NCBI GenBank assembly: GCA_036267255.1
Contig: DATAWK010000041.1
Span: forward strand, 719,622-783,621
DNA length: 64,000 nt
DNA from: DATAWK01 sp036267255
Lineage (GTDB): Bacteria; Acidobacteriota; Terriglobia; Terriglobales; Acidobacteriaceae
Direction of reading: 5' to 3'
Part shown: positions 21,093-30,240 of the stretch, piece by piece
Position numbering within the stretch: the first letter of the stretch is position 1
Layout: each line of letters starts with the position of its first letter
The notes under the pieces: model-generated
Database searches by the model: none
Told to the model about the DNA's origin: nothing
The model's input: only the letters and a program-made list of their open reading frames with translations
Program-made: the position numbers and the translations under genes

Positions 21093-22064
21093 CTACATGT
21101 TGGTATGGCCGTGGCGCATTTCTTCGTTGAAGGCTGGCTTGGTCAGATCGAGCGCGGCATGCATCAGCGTGTTGTAGTGGTCGGCGTGCTGCATGAGTTC
21201 CGGCGTCGCGGCTGCAAATTCTCCGGCGTGCTCCTTAGAGATATTGTCGGTCCCAGCGATGAGCTTCAAGGCTCCATTGCTGGCCAGGCCTGCGGCCATG
21301 CTGCGCAGTTCTTCGACTGAGGTGTTGAGATATTGCGCATCGCGCGGGTCGGCGATCCAGATGGGCTGGTTGCCCCCGAGAACGCCGGAGAGCCAGTATG
21401 CCTTGAGCGCCAAAAATTCCATGCGGCTGGCGTCGGTGGTTTCGGTGAACAGAAATTTTTTCTGCCAGCGGCTGTAATAACGCGTGGTAACGGGCACGGG
21501 CTGACGATTGCCGCTCTTCACCATTTCCATCTGTCCCTGATCGAGGGTTTTGCGAATAGCGTTGTAAATAAAATTTTCCGCGTAGGGCTGTTCCGGCGCG
21601 GGAACAATCTCGGCAAAGGTCACGGTCATGCTGGCGGAGACTTTGGCGTGCAGCGGACTGTGCTGGCCGTCTTCCAGATGCACGGTGCCATGCACAATGT
21701 GCGTATCTGCGCCGGACGTGGAAAGGTGAAAGGGCCATGCAAAGTCGGCGAAACGGATGGGCATTCCAGCCAGCGTGACGTCACAATCGGGGCGCGGGTT
21801 GCGCAGACGCAGCGCCGACTCGCGCAAGTGGCTGGTCATTTCCGGCAGCAGAGTCGGCTTGTTGAAATCAAAGGCCTCGGTCAGCTCCAGCTGTAGAGTG
21901 TGGCCAGCTGTGGTCTGGCTGCTGCTGCCAAAGGTAAAGCGTGTGGTGGGTGCGCCGTGGAAGTCCGCGCCGGTGGTGGTACCCAGAATCGCAAGGCCCG
22001 CGGCACGTGCGGCGGTTTCCATGGAAGCCATCAAGGGAGTGTGTGTGTTGGGTTGTGTCGACAT
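21093..22064 (-). CDS. Conserved protein of unknown function
   Basis: 323 residues with no signal peptide, no membrane segments and no motif I recognise. It has an even alpha/beta-like composition, with WPFHLSTSGADTH, YYSRWQKKFLF, IWIADPRDAQYL and a His-rich tail NEEMRHGHTN. ATG at 22064 is chosen; the frame extends 21 codons further up without a better start. It is divergent from the serine hydrolase gene and ends just beside the perfect palindrome. Confidence 0.6.
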   Translation of the reverse strand: MSTQPNTHTPLMASMETAARAAGLAILGTTTGADFHGAPTTRFTFGSSSQTTAGHTLQLELTEAFDFNKPTLLPEMTSHLRESALRLRNPRPDCDVTLAGMPIRFADFAWPFHLSTSGADTHIVHGTVHLEDGQHSPLHAKVSASMTVTFAEIVPAPEQPYAENFIYNAIRKTLDQGQMEMVKSGNRQPVPVTTRYYSRWQKKFLFTETTDASRMEFLALKAYWLSGVLGGNQPIWIADPRDAQYLNTSVEELRSMAAGLASNGALKLIAGTDNISKEHAGEFAAATPELMQHADHYNTLMHAALDLTKPAFNEEMRHGHTNM

Positions 22065-22223
22065 CGTTTCTGCAGAATCCTCATGGTGCGCTTTCCTTTT
22101 GCCCGCCGTGACGAACAGGAAGCGCAAAGACTTTCTTCAACTGTTATATTTTACGGGTTGTGGACCTATCCTGGTTGTCAGGCTCGACGGCCAAGGGCTT
22201 TTTTCTCTGGAGAGTGCTGATTG

Positions 22224-23666
22224 ATGCCGTATCGCTCGTGTGAAATTCACCGCTTCCGCCTTCGCTGTCTTCCTCTTGTATCCAGTGGCATTGGCCTTGT
22301 GTTGCTGGCCTTTGGAGCCGTGGCGCCCGCGCAAAACACACTGCCTGCAGATATGCAGACCAAGGTGGATGCGATTGCCGCGCAGGTGCTGCAGGCGACC
22401 AATGTTCCCGGCGCTTCGGTGGGCATTGTGAAGGATGGACAAATTGCATATCTGAAGGGATATGGCCATGCTCGTCTGAATCCGGATGTGGCTGCCGAGC
22501 CAGGGATGCGCTACAGCATCGGCTCCATCAGCAAACAATTCACGGCGGCGGCCATCCTGTTACTGCAGCAGCAGGGCAAGCTGTCGCTCGATGACACGGT
22601 TTCGCGTTGGTTTCCCAAGCTGACCGATGCCAATCAAGTGACGATTCGCGAGCTGCTGTCGCACACCTCCGGCTATCAGGATTACTGGCCGGAGGATTAC
22701 AACATGCCGCCAATGCTGCTGCCGACAACAGCAGACGCCATCATGGCTAAGTGGGGCGAGAAGCCGCTGGATTTTCCTCCCGGCACACAATGGCAGTACA
22801 GCAACACGAACTTTGTGATTGCCGGCAGGATTGTCGAACAGGTGAGCGGCGAGCCGTTGATGCAGTTTCTGCAGGAGCACATCTTTACGCCTTTGCACAT
22901 GACCAGCGTGGCCAACACCGACATTGCCAGGCTGGGAGATACCGACGCGGAGGGTTTTTATCGCCATGCGTTAGGGCCGCAGCGTCCGGCACAGAAAGAA
23001 GGCGTGGGCTGGATGTTTGCCGCCGGAGAGTTGGCCATGCCGGTACGCGATCTGATGCTGTGGGACATCAGCATGATGAACCGTTCGCTGCTGGCGCCGA
23101 AGTCCTATGACGAGATGTTTCAGGATACAAAGCTGAAAAATGGACAGCCAACGCACTACGGCCTGGGCGTCGAAGTGGACCAGCGCGATGGTCATCCCAT
23201 CATTGCGCATAGCGGCGAGGTCTCCGGCTTTGTGAGCGACAACATCGTGCTGCCACAAGACAAGATGGCTGTTGCCGTGTTGACGAATGAGGATGCATCC
23301 GGCGCTGCTTCCATGATTGCTAACCAGATTGTCGCAGCGCTGCTGGGGCTGCCGGAAAACGCAGGGAAGAAAGAGGAGGCGCAGGCGCGGCAGATTTTTC
23401 TCGGATTGCAGAATGGAACGATCGACCGCTCGCTGTTTACCGACAACTGCAATGCCTATTTCACCAAGCAGGCAATCGACGACTATGCCTCCAGTCTGAA
23501 GCCGCTGGGCAAGCCGCTGGTTTTTCGCCAGATTAAGCAGGAACTGCGCGGCGGGATGACATTCCATGCGTACGAAGCGATTTTCCCCGGCCAGAGGCTG
23601 GTCGTTACGACGTATGTGGAACCGGATGGAAAACTGGAGCAGTATCTGGTGATACCGGCCGAGTAG
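22224..23666 (+). CDS. Secreted serine hydrolase, beta-lactamase/penicillin-binding-like (class C fold)
   Basis: 480 residues with a signal peptide (cleavage near VAPAQ, about residue 37). The SxxK catalytic pair is S101-I-S-K104, followed by QYSNTNF (Tyr-x-Asn motif) and HSGEVSG as the third motif. LLSHTSGYQDY is typical of the family. It may be an esterase, a D-aminopeptidase/carboxypeptidase or a lactamase; antibiotic resistance is not implied. The extra C-terminal domain after about residue 390 is common in Acidobacteriota homologues. Start at 22224 with GGAGAG before it. Confidence 0.9.
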   Translation: MPYRSCEIHRFRLRCLPLVSSGIGLVLLAFGAVAPAQNTLPADMQTKVDAIAAQVLQATNVPGASVGIVKDGQIAYLKGYGHARLNPDVAAEPGMRYSIGSISKQFTAAAILLLQQQGKLSLDDTVSRWFPKLTDANQVTIRELLSHTSGYQDYWPEDYNMPPMLLPTTADAIMAKWGEKPLDFPPGTQWQYSNTNFVIAGRIVEQVSGEPLMQFLQEHIFTPLHMTSVANTDIARLGDTDAEGFYRHALGPQRPAQKEGVGWMFAAGELAMPVRDLMLWDISMMNRSLLAPKSYDEMFQDTKLKNGQPTHYGLGVEVDQRDGHPIIAHSGEVSGFVSDNIVLPQDKMAVAVLTNEDASGAASMIANQIVAALLGLPENAGKKEEAQARQIFLGLQNGTIDRSLFTDNCNAYFTKQAIDDYASSLKPLGKPLVFRQIKQELRGGMTFHAYEAIFPGQRLVVTTYVEPDGKLEQYLVIPAE

Positions 23667-23678
23667 CAGGAATGCGAA

Positions 23679-26120
23679 TTAGAAGCGCAGAAGGTAGGTC
23701 ATCTTCACATAGATGGTCTTGCTGTCGTTGATCATCGAAGAGTAGGTCGTCGGTAGAATGGGTTCGGCTGGATTGCAGGTGCCGTTGTCTTCGCGCGTGC
23801 AAAGCGCACGGTCCAGATTTGCGAAATTTCCCACATAGCCAAAGTACACCGCTGTGCCGGGATGCGGCAGGTAGGTAAACAGAGCATCGGCAAACAGATT
23901 TTTAGAGTTCGTCACACTGGTATATACCGGATTGGGCAACGTCGAAATATATTGTCCGATCAAGTTAAAAGAAACAGCTTTGGTTACCTGGTAGTTCCAG
24001 CGCGAGATTAGCTGGTGATTGTCATAGACCACATCGCCCGTGGTGGGATCGGTGAAGTGGGTGTAGGTATAGCTGTTCTGCAGGTCGAGTGGGCTGGCCG
24101 GCTTCACTTCCACATTCAGATTGGGCGAAGTAACGTTGACCGGATTGGGGCCGACGTTCGCAGGCGGAGAATAGTTGATGACGGTTCCTGTGTATGCTCC
24201 GCCTCCGATGGCGATATAGGGTGTTGGCGAAGTATAGAAGTTTACGCCGCTGGTATGGCTGTGGTACTCAACATTCTGGGGCAGGATGGAATAATCGACT
24301 GGGCGCAGGCGGTCCTGGCCGAAATCCACGTTCGCCGAGACAGAGGTCCGGTGTTGGAACGTGATTCCATAGGACGGGTTGATGTAAAAATCGAGCGGCA
24401 GGCCGGTGTGGTCCCAGATACGTTCGGTGTAAATGCTGGGGCCATGCGACAGGATGAAACTGTTCTTTGGCCGAAAGGTGTAGCTGTAGCCGGTATTCGG
24501 TTCGCGCACGTCGGGGCGCCGGAAGAATCCGGTATCGGTGACAAAGCCAGCCGACGTGTCGTTGTAGGAAGCCCACCAGCTTTGATGCAGGTCTGAGTAG
24601 CTTATGCCCTGGTCATAGACCTGGCCACTGCAGGTCAGTGTGCCTACTTCGCAGGCTTGTTCCCCTAGCGGCGCACTGGCCAGATTTTGCGTTGCCGAGG
24701 TAACGGCCTGTCCCGACAGTGTCCAGCGTTGTTTGAATAGCGTGCGATAATCAAATCCGCCAGCTCGGTTGAAGGAGTCCTTGTATTCGCGGTCGGCATA
24801 AATGACGCCGACGTCGGAGCGGGAACCGATGTCTCGATTGACACGTGCGACGTAAAAATTTGCCCGGCCGTTGGCGTTCGGATCTCCCGGTGCGAGATAT
24901 AGCCCCGGACTGAGATCGTCCACATTCAAAATGCCAAGCGCCCACGGCCCCAGTTTGCCCGTCAATCGTTCCCCGTACTTTGGTTGCAGGATGTTGTCTG
25001 TGTAATACAGATTGACCGGCGTCATGAAATAGCTGCTGTTCTCAATAAAGAAGGGCCGCACTTCAGGAAAGTAGGGAGGGAAGCGCTGGTTCGGCGCAGC
25101 CGGATTGTTGATGCCCACCTGGCTGAAGTCCGGGTTGACGGTGGCGTCCAGCACCAGACTGTTATGCAGGATAAATTTTCCGTCTATGCCGCCGTAGGCC
25201 TGCAGGTGCTTGCTCTGGAAGTATGGATCAACGGGATTGTCATCGTTTAGCTGGCGCAGATTATGGCCAAGCACGTACGGTTCCACCTGCCAGTTGCGGC
25301 CATGCGCGATGTCGATGAAGCCATCGATCGGCATTTCCTGGGTTAACAGGCCGGCCACGTTGGGCTTGATCTGCGGCCAATATGCGCTCTCGTTGGCATG
25401 AGAAATGCCTCGTTGCAGCACAATGCCCCAGGTGCGCATCTCCATCGGGGCAGCTTTGGCAAAATACAAGCTGGTAAACGGTATGCGCACTAGGACGACA
25501 TATCCATTCGCGGTGCGCTTTCCCCAGGTATCCCAGACGGTGTCGAAGGAATAATCCGAACCATTCTGCTCCGTGTAAAGGGCATCTGCCTGTATCCCCA
25601 ATGCATTCGTTTGGAAGATAAAGCTCCGGCGCTGGTCGTGAAACGTGTCCAGATAGATTTGCACAAAATCGTCGTCGCCCAGCGAATCTCGCGCCAGCAT
25701 GTGCGCACGTACCAGATGAGGAGTTTTGTCATGACAGACGAAAGCCACAAAAAAATATGCGTGGGTGTAGCCCATATAAGCGACAGTCGGTTCCGACGCC
25801 GGAGCGCCATACTGCGGATAGCTCTGGATAAAATTGCCGACGCGCAGCATCTCGCGTGCCGGAACGGAGCCGAGATGCGGCGTCAGAAAATCGGTCAGTC
25901 TTGGATTTCCCGTCAGGTGCGGAATCTGGATATGGGGTGTGTAGCGAACCACAGGAAGCCTCACCGGATCCGGGCGAGGAGTGGCTGTGTCATCGATGGA
26001 AGAAGTGTTCTTTGACGGATTGATGCGACCGATAGTGCGATCGCAGGCGCGCGCGCGCGATGCCGTCCATAAAAAGACAAACAGGAGGGCCAAAGACGCC
26101 GGAATGGAGCCGTTACGCAT
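23679..26120 (-). CDS. DUF5916-type outer-membrane protein with N-terminal CBM9-like domain
   Basis: 813 residues. A signal peptide at residues 1-26 is followed by a carbohydrate-binding-family-9-like beta sandwich (about residues 60-230, with AYFFVAFVCHDKTPHLVRAHM and DDFVQIYLDTFHDQRRSF), and then a large region of beta-strands like an outer-membrane barrel ending in an aromatic residue (FLLRF). That ending is the usual signal for barrel assembly. Function of the family is not established. ATG at 26120 is preferred over an earlier in-frame start. It is convergent with the serine hydrolase gene. Confidence 0.88.
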   Translation of the reverse strand: MRNGSIPASLALLFVFLWTASRARACDRTIGRINPSKNTSSIDDTATPRPDPVRLPVVRYTPHIQIPHLTGNPRLTDFLTPHLGSVPAREMLRVGNFIQSYPQYGAPASEPTVAYMGYTHAYFFVAFVCHDKTPHLVRAHMLARDSLGDDDFVQIYLDTFHDQRRSFIFQTNALGIQADALYTEQNGSDYSFDTVWDTWGKRTANGYVVLVRIPFTSLYFAKAAPMEMRTWGIVLQRGISHANESAYWPQIKPNVAGLLTQEMPIDGFIDIAHGRNWQVEPYVLGHNLRQLNDDNPVDPYFQSKHLQAYGGIDGKFILHNSLVLDATVNPDFSQVGINNPAAPNQRFPPYFPEVRPFFIENSSYFMTPVNLYYTDNILQPKYGERLTGKLGPWALGILNVDDLSPGLYLAPGDPNANGRANFYVARVNRDIGSRSDVGVIYADREYKDSFNRAGGFDYRTLFKQRWTLSGQAVTSATQNLASAPLGEQACEVGTLTCSGQVYDQGISYSDLHQSWWASYNDTSAGFVTDTGFFRRPDVREPNTGYSYTFRPKNSFILSHGPSIYTERIWDHTGLPLDFYINPSYGITFQHRTSVSANVDFGQDRLRPVDYSILPQNVEYHSHTSGVNFYTSPTPYIAIGGGAYTGTVINYSPPANVGPNPVNVTSPNLNVEVKPASPLDLQNSYTYTHFTDPTTGDVVYDNHQLISRWNYQVTKAVSFNLIGQYISTLPNPVYTSVTNSKNLFADALFTYLPHPGTAVYFGYVGNFANLDRALCTREDNGTCNPAEPILPTTYSSMINDSKTIYVKMTYLLRF

Positions 26121-26305
26121 AGATTCTGTTGGGTTCGTACTCAAGGAGGTGCAGAGATTCGGCCAACTCCATTGTACCGGAGGCAGTTCCATATCCTGAC
26201 TTATAAGACTGAAATAAATCCTTTTGGGTAGCGAAGGAATTCTTCCCAAAAATTTTTGAAAATAAAATGCGACGAGCGCGTTTTCTGCAAATTAAAAAAA
26301 CAGAT

Positions 26306-27337
26306 TTAGAATAGCGCTGTTTGTTTGCGTGGCGGCTCCAATCCAAAATGCTGATAGGCAAGTCGAGTAGCTACGCGACCGCGAGGCGTGCGGTCCAGAA
26401 ATCCAATTTGAATTAGGAATGGCTCATACACTTCTTCGAGCGCGTCTTCTTCTTCCGCCAGCGCCGCCGCCAGAGTATTCAGCCCGACGGGGCCACCATC
26501 GTATTTATCTATGATAGTGCGCAGCAGGCGGCGATCCATGTCGTCGAAGCCATGCGCATCCACCTCCAGCAATTCCAGCGCGGCCATCGCCGTTGCGCGG
26601 TCAATTTTTCCGCTGCCGCGCACCTGAGCATAATCGCGAACCCGGCGCAACAGACGGTTAGCAATGCGTGGCGTTCCGCGCGAGCGCATGGCGATCTCGG
26701 CAGCGCCATCGGTATCGACAGGAACGTTCAATACTTCTGCCGAGCGTTGCACGATGATGCGCAGGTCTTCGTCGGTGTAGAACTCCAGCCGAAGCAGAAT
26801 GCCAAAGCGCGCTAACAGAGGCGATGCCAATAGTCCGGGACGCGTGGTGGCGGCGACAAAGGTGAACGGGTGCAGATCCATAACGTGCGTGCGTGCCGCC
26901 GGTCCCTGCCCGATGATGATGTCGAGCTTGTAATCTTCCAGCGCGGTGTAAAGTTTTTCCTGCAGGCCAGCCTGCAGACGGTGGATTTCATCCAGAAACA
27001 GCACCTGGTGCTGCTTCAGGTTGGTCAGGATGGCGGTCAGGTCGCCTTGAATCTGCAACGCCGGACCAGAGGTTTGCTGATAGCCGACGCCGAGTTCATT
27101 GGCGATAATGTTGGCCAGCGTGGTTTTGCCCAGTCCGGGCGGTCCGGAAAGCACGACGTGATCCAGTGCTTCGCCGCGGTTGCGCGCTGCTTCGAGAGCA
27201 ATTGCAAGCTGCTCCTTGGCTTTGCTCTGGCCAATGAACTCATTCAGCCGCTGCGGGCGCAGCTTCAGCTCGAAGCTGGCGTCGTCTTCGCTTAGCGTCG
27301 CGGAGACCATACGGTTCGATATTTCTTCCGGGGGCAT
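26306..27337 (-). CDS. ruvB: Holliday junction branch migration helicase RuvB
   Basis: 343 residues. Walker A is GPPGLGKT at residues 65-72, Walker B is FLDEIHRL, sensor 1 is TTRPGLL, and the C-terminal winged helix ends with GRVATRLAYQHFG. It drives branch migration with RuvA and RuvC, neither of which is next to it here. It is divergent from the next gene; the 96-base gap carries the promoter region. Confidence 0.96.
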   Translation of the reverse strand: MPPEEISNRMVSATLSEDDASFELKLRPQRLNEFIGQSKAKEQLAIALEAARNRGEALDHVVLSGPPGLGKTTLANIIANELGVGYQQTSGPALQIQGDLTAILTNLKQHQVLFLDEIHRLQAGLQEKLYTALEDYKLDIIIGQGPAARTHVMDLHPFTFVAATTRPGLLASPLLARFGILLRLEFYTDEDLRIIVQRSAEVLNVPVDTDGAAEIAMRSRGTPRIANRLLRRVRDYAQVRGSGKIDRATAMAALELLEVDAHGFDDMDRRLLRTIIDKYDGGPVGLNTLAAALAEEEDALEEVYEPFLIQIGFLDRTPRGRVATRLAYQHFGLEPPRKQTALF

Positions 27338-27433
27338 TCAAGCGGATGGTATCGCGTGTGCTTCGCCGGTGCAATGTTGTGTTGCGCGCCGCGATCGAAC
27401 ACGAGCCTGATATCGTGTTTGGCAAGGTGTTGT

Positions 27434-28894
27434 ATGCGCGGTAGGAAGCAGTGGGCCGTCTCCGTTCGGCTAGTGTTTCAGCTGACACTTGGGCTGATAG
27501 CTATGTTTGCGCCGGGATGGGCTGTCGGCATGGTTGCCCAGGCCGCGCAGACGAGGCATCCCTGCTCGCAGGCGGAACGTATGCGCAGCACCCAGAACCT
27601 GCGAATGCTGCTGGCGACGGACACCGTTACGGGGAGAAGCCTGTCTCCGAAAAGAAATACCGCGAATGCACAGAAAAACCTGAGAGCCGCAGAGATAGTG
27701 GGCGACATCCGTTCCGCACCGCTTCATGCCGCGCTTGCCGCGTACATGCGCACGACGATGGCCTGCATGGCTTCGGCTGCGGGCAATCCAAAAACGATTG
27801 CTGCAGCTTTAACGCAGGGCCTGACGTCGGAGGCAGCCAGTTCCAGCGCACTCGATGCGATCCCTGAGTTGCCTGCGGTTGCCGGTGCAGCCAATCCGGT
27901 GGAGGACGATCCGCTTACCGTACACTTTGCCGTCGTCGGCCCGCGCAAGGCTGAAGATGCAGACGGCGGTCCGGGAGGGAGTGCGCCACCGCAACGCGTG
28001 GCGATTCTCTCCAGCATTGGCCCGGCCTGCGGACGTCGCGGGCAAGTGTCGGTGTATACCGCGAACGGTTCTGCGTGGCGGCAGGATTTTACCGCGCCGG
28101 TGGCGGCCTTCAGCTTGATCCAGAGCAATCCGGAAAGCGCACAGTTGGTGCTTTCGCCGCAGGATATATCCGGCCATTGGTATCTTGCGATGGTCAGCCA
28201 TGAGCCGTCTTGCCGGATGGTCAGCGATCCTACGGCCTCCGATGCCATGACAAACGACTGGATGCATGTACAGATTCTGCGCCCGATGGCTGGTAACAGC
28301 GGTCCTCAAGTGGCGCTGCAGGACGAATTTGTCGCGGACCTGAGCGGTGCTTCGCCCAGCGACTGGATGCAGATCGATGCCGAACCGGATCGGCTGGAAC
28401 TGCGCTATAACGGTATCCGCAGCAGTACGGGCGAAGAGGTCTTTGCCGAACGCCGGGCGTACCGGATTGACGCCACAAGCGTGGAGCGCATCCAGACGCC
28501 AGCGATCACGCCGGTGGATTTTGTTGCGCTGTGGCTGGCGGCACCGTGGCAGGATGCGCAGGCATGGTCGGATCACGCGCAGTCCGCCGCTCTTGCTGCG
28601 CAGCACGCGAGCCTGCAGCAGGTCACGCGCAAAGGATCCTGCTGTGGACTGTTTCGCGCCGTGTATCGTTGCAGCGCGGATGCAAAAAATAATACTGTCG
28701 CAAAAACGATCGAAGTTTCCGTGCTGTATCCGGAAGAAGATGAGCAGAGCGGCAATGGGGAACGCTACTTTTTTCTGCGGCAACTGTCCACGATTTACGG
28801 TACGACCGACTACCAGATGGAGCAGGTGAGCGAACAGCCGGGAAATACCTGCAACGGCCCGAACCTGCTGCGCCGTTCCAATCCGGGCCCTTGA
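27434..28894 (+). CDS. Secreted protein of unknown function
   Basis: 486 residues. ATG at 27434 with AAGG just before it. The first 40 residues form a signal peptide or anchor (VFQLTLGLIAMFAPGWAVGMVAQAAQ). The mature part is Ala/Ser-rich with no known domain; near the end are cysteines in KGSCCGLFRAVYRCSADAKNN and TCNGPNL, which could form disulfides outside the cytoplasm. The next gene starts 47 bases later and may be co-transcribed. Confidence 0.65.
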   Translation: MRGRKQWAVSVRLVFQLTLGLIAMFAPGWAVGMVAQAAQTRHPCSQAERMRSTQNLRMLLATDTVTGRSLSPKRNTANAQKNLRAAEIVGDIRSAPLHAALAAYMRTTMACMASAAGNPKTIAAALTQGLTSEAASSSALDAIPELPAVAGAANPVEDDPLTVHFAVVGPRKAEDADGGPGGSAPPQRVAILSSIGPACGRRGQVSVYTANGSAWRQDFTAPVAAFSLIQSNPESAQLVLSPQDISGHWYLAMVSHEPSCRMVSDPTASDAMTNDWMHVQILRPMAGNSGPQVALQDEFVADLSGASPSDWMQIDAEPDRLELRYNGIRSSTGEEVFAERRAYRIDATSVERIQTPAITPVDFVALWLAAPWQDAQAWSDHAQSAALAAQHASLQQVTRKGSCCGLFRAVYRCSADAKNNTVAKTIEVSVLYPEEDEQSGNGERYFFLRQLSTIYGTTDYQMEQVSEQPGNTCNGPNLLRRSNPGP

Positions 28895-28941
28895 AAAGGG
28901 ATTGCTTCTAGGGGATCGAGTAGACTCAGAATTTGGATCGC

Positions 28942-30096
28942 ATGCGTTTGTTCTCCATCGAAATCGGCCGTCCGCAGCGCTATGCCGCGTTGCTGCTGTT
29001 GTTCTTCGCAGTGCAATGCTTCTGGGTGATAGGCCATCAAACGCTGACGGAACAGGACTATCAGTACGCCCGCTGCGGCCGCGAAATCTGGGAAAAGCCC
29101 TCGCCGCTGGCCGGATACTTCACCTCCTGCGGCAACATTCATGACGGCACGTTTGCCTATCGCGCTGCGGGATTGCCGCTGACCACTCAACGAATCTTTG
29201 CCGGCCAAACTGTTACTTCTTCCACGTGGGAATCGCGGCATGTTCTTCACTATGTGAACGTGCTGCTGCATCTGCCATTCATTTTTTTCGGTGTCTGGTT
29301 AGGTGGCGCCATCTGGTGGGTTTCGCGGCGACTGTATGGCAACATGGGTGGATTTTTCGCTCTGGCGCTGTACTGCTTTTCACCGGAGATGTTGCGCGTC
29401 TGCCTGCAACCCAACAATGAAATTCTGGCTGCATGGGGCATGTATGGCATTGTGTATACGGCCATTGGCGTCGCCCATGCGATGCAGGGTCCGCAGCGGC
29501 GCTGGCGGCCGCGCATTGCATTGTTGATGCTGGCTCTGGGATTGACGGCTACGGCACACATTGCGGCAGCCCTGATTGGTCTGCTGCTGGCGCTGATCTT
29601 TATGTTGTATCTGGCGGAGGGTCGGCGCGCTTATGTCGTTCAAGTGTTGATCGGGGCCAGTTTTGGGGCATTTATCATCCTGTTCGCTTCGTATACGTTC
29701 AACGCGGACGCCTTCAGTTACGTTTTCAACGGCGGAGCGGGACGGATGTGGTTTTCACTCGACGGCACCCGGTACATGTTTCAAAACCTGTCCAATGCAG
29801 GCATTACGATTGCCGCAGCCACGGCGCTGGTGCTCTACGCGGTGCATCGCCGTTCGCGCTATTTTGGCAACACAGCGCCGCTGCTGGTGGCTGCGTTGTT
29901 GCTATGCCTGGTAACGACAAGTGTGCGGTCGGAGCCGTGGATCTGGGCGCTGCCCTTTGTGCTGACGTTTACCGGCGGCGTCTTCGCGGACCTGCTGGAA
30001 TCGCGCCATCGCCGGCTGTACTTTTGGCTGGCCGGGGCCATTCTGATTACCCAGGCTGGATTGAGCCTGGTCAGCCTGCCACTGCTGATCCAGTAA
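28942..30096 (+). CDS. Polytopic membrane protein, possible GT-C type glycosyltransferase
   Basis: 384 residues with roughly nine or ten membrane helices. The first outside loop contains TEQDYQYARCGREIWEKP; an acidic pair in the first loop is the pattern of GT-C enzymes such as ArnT or PMT, but the match is weak. No other domain is seen. An ATG at 28942 is chosen; a TTG lies three codons before. It follows the secreted gene at 27434 at short distance. Confidence 0.7.
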   Translation: MRLFSIEIGRPQRYAALLLLFFAVQCFWVIGHQTLTEQDYQYARCGREIWEKPSPLAGYFTSCGNIHDGTFAYRAAGLPLTTQRIFAGQTVTSSTWESRHVLHYVNVLLHLPFIFFGVWLGGAIWWVSRRLYGNMGGFFALALYCFSPEMLRVCLQPNNEILAAWGMYGIVYTAIGVAHAMQGPQRRWRPRIALLMLALGLTATAHIAAALIGLLLALIFMLYLAEGRRAYVVQVLIGASFGAFIILFASYTFNADAFSYVFNGGAGRMWFSLDGTRYMFQNLSNAGITIAAATALVLYAVHRRSRYFGNTAPLLVAALLLCLVTTSVRSEPWIWALPFVLTFTGGVFADLLESRHRRLYFWLAGAILITQAGLSLVSLPLLIQ

Positions 30097-30240
30097 TGCA
30101 TTTATATTCATATACTTAAAGCCAAAGTTTATTTTCAGATTCCCCTCCCGAAACCGGCTTCGGCACGGTATCCTGGAAGTGTCTACTTTTACCGATTTTC
30201 CGCGTTTTTTAACCATTCGTAGATTGACAAGAAAAGGCAC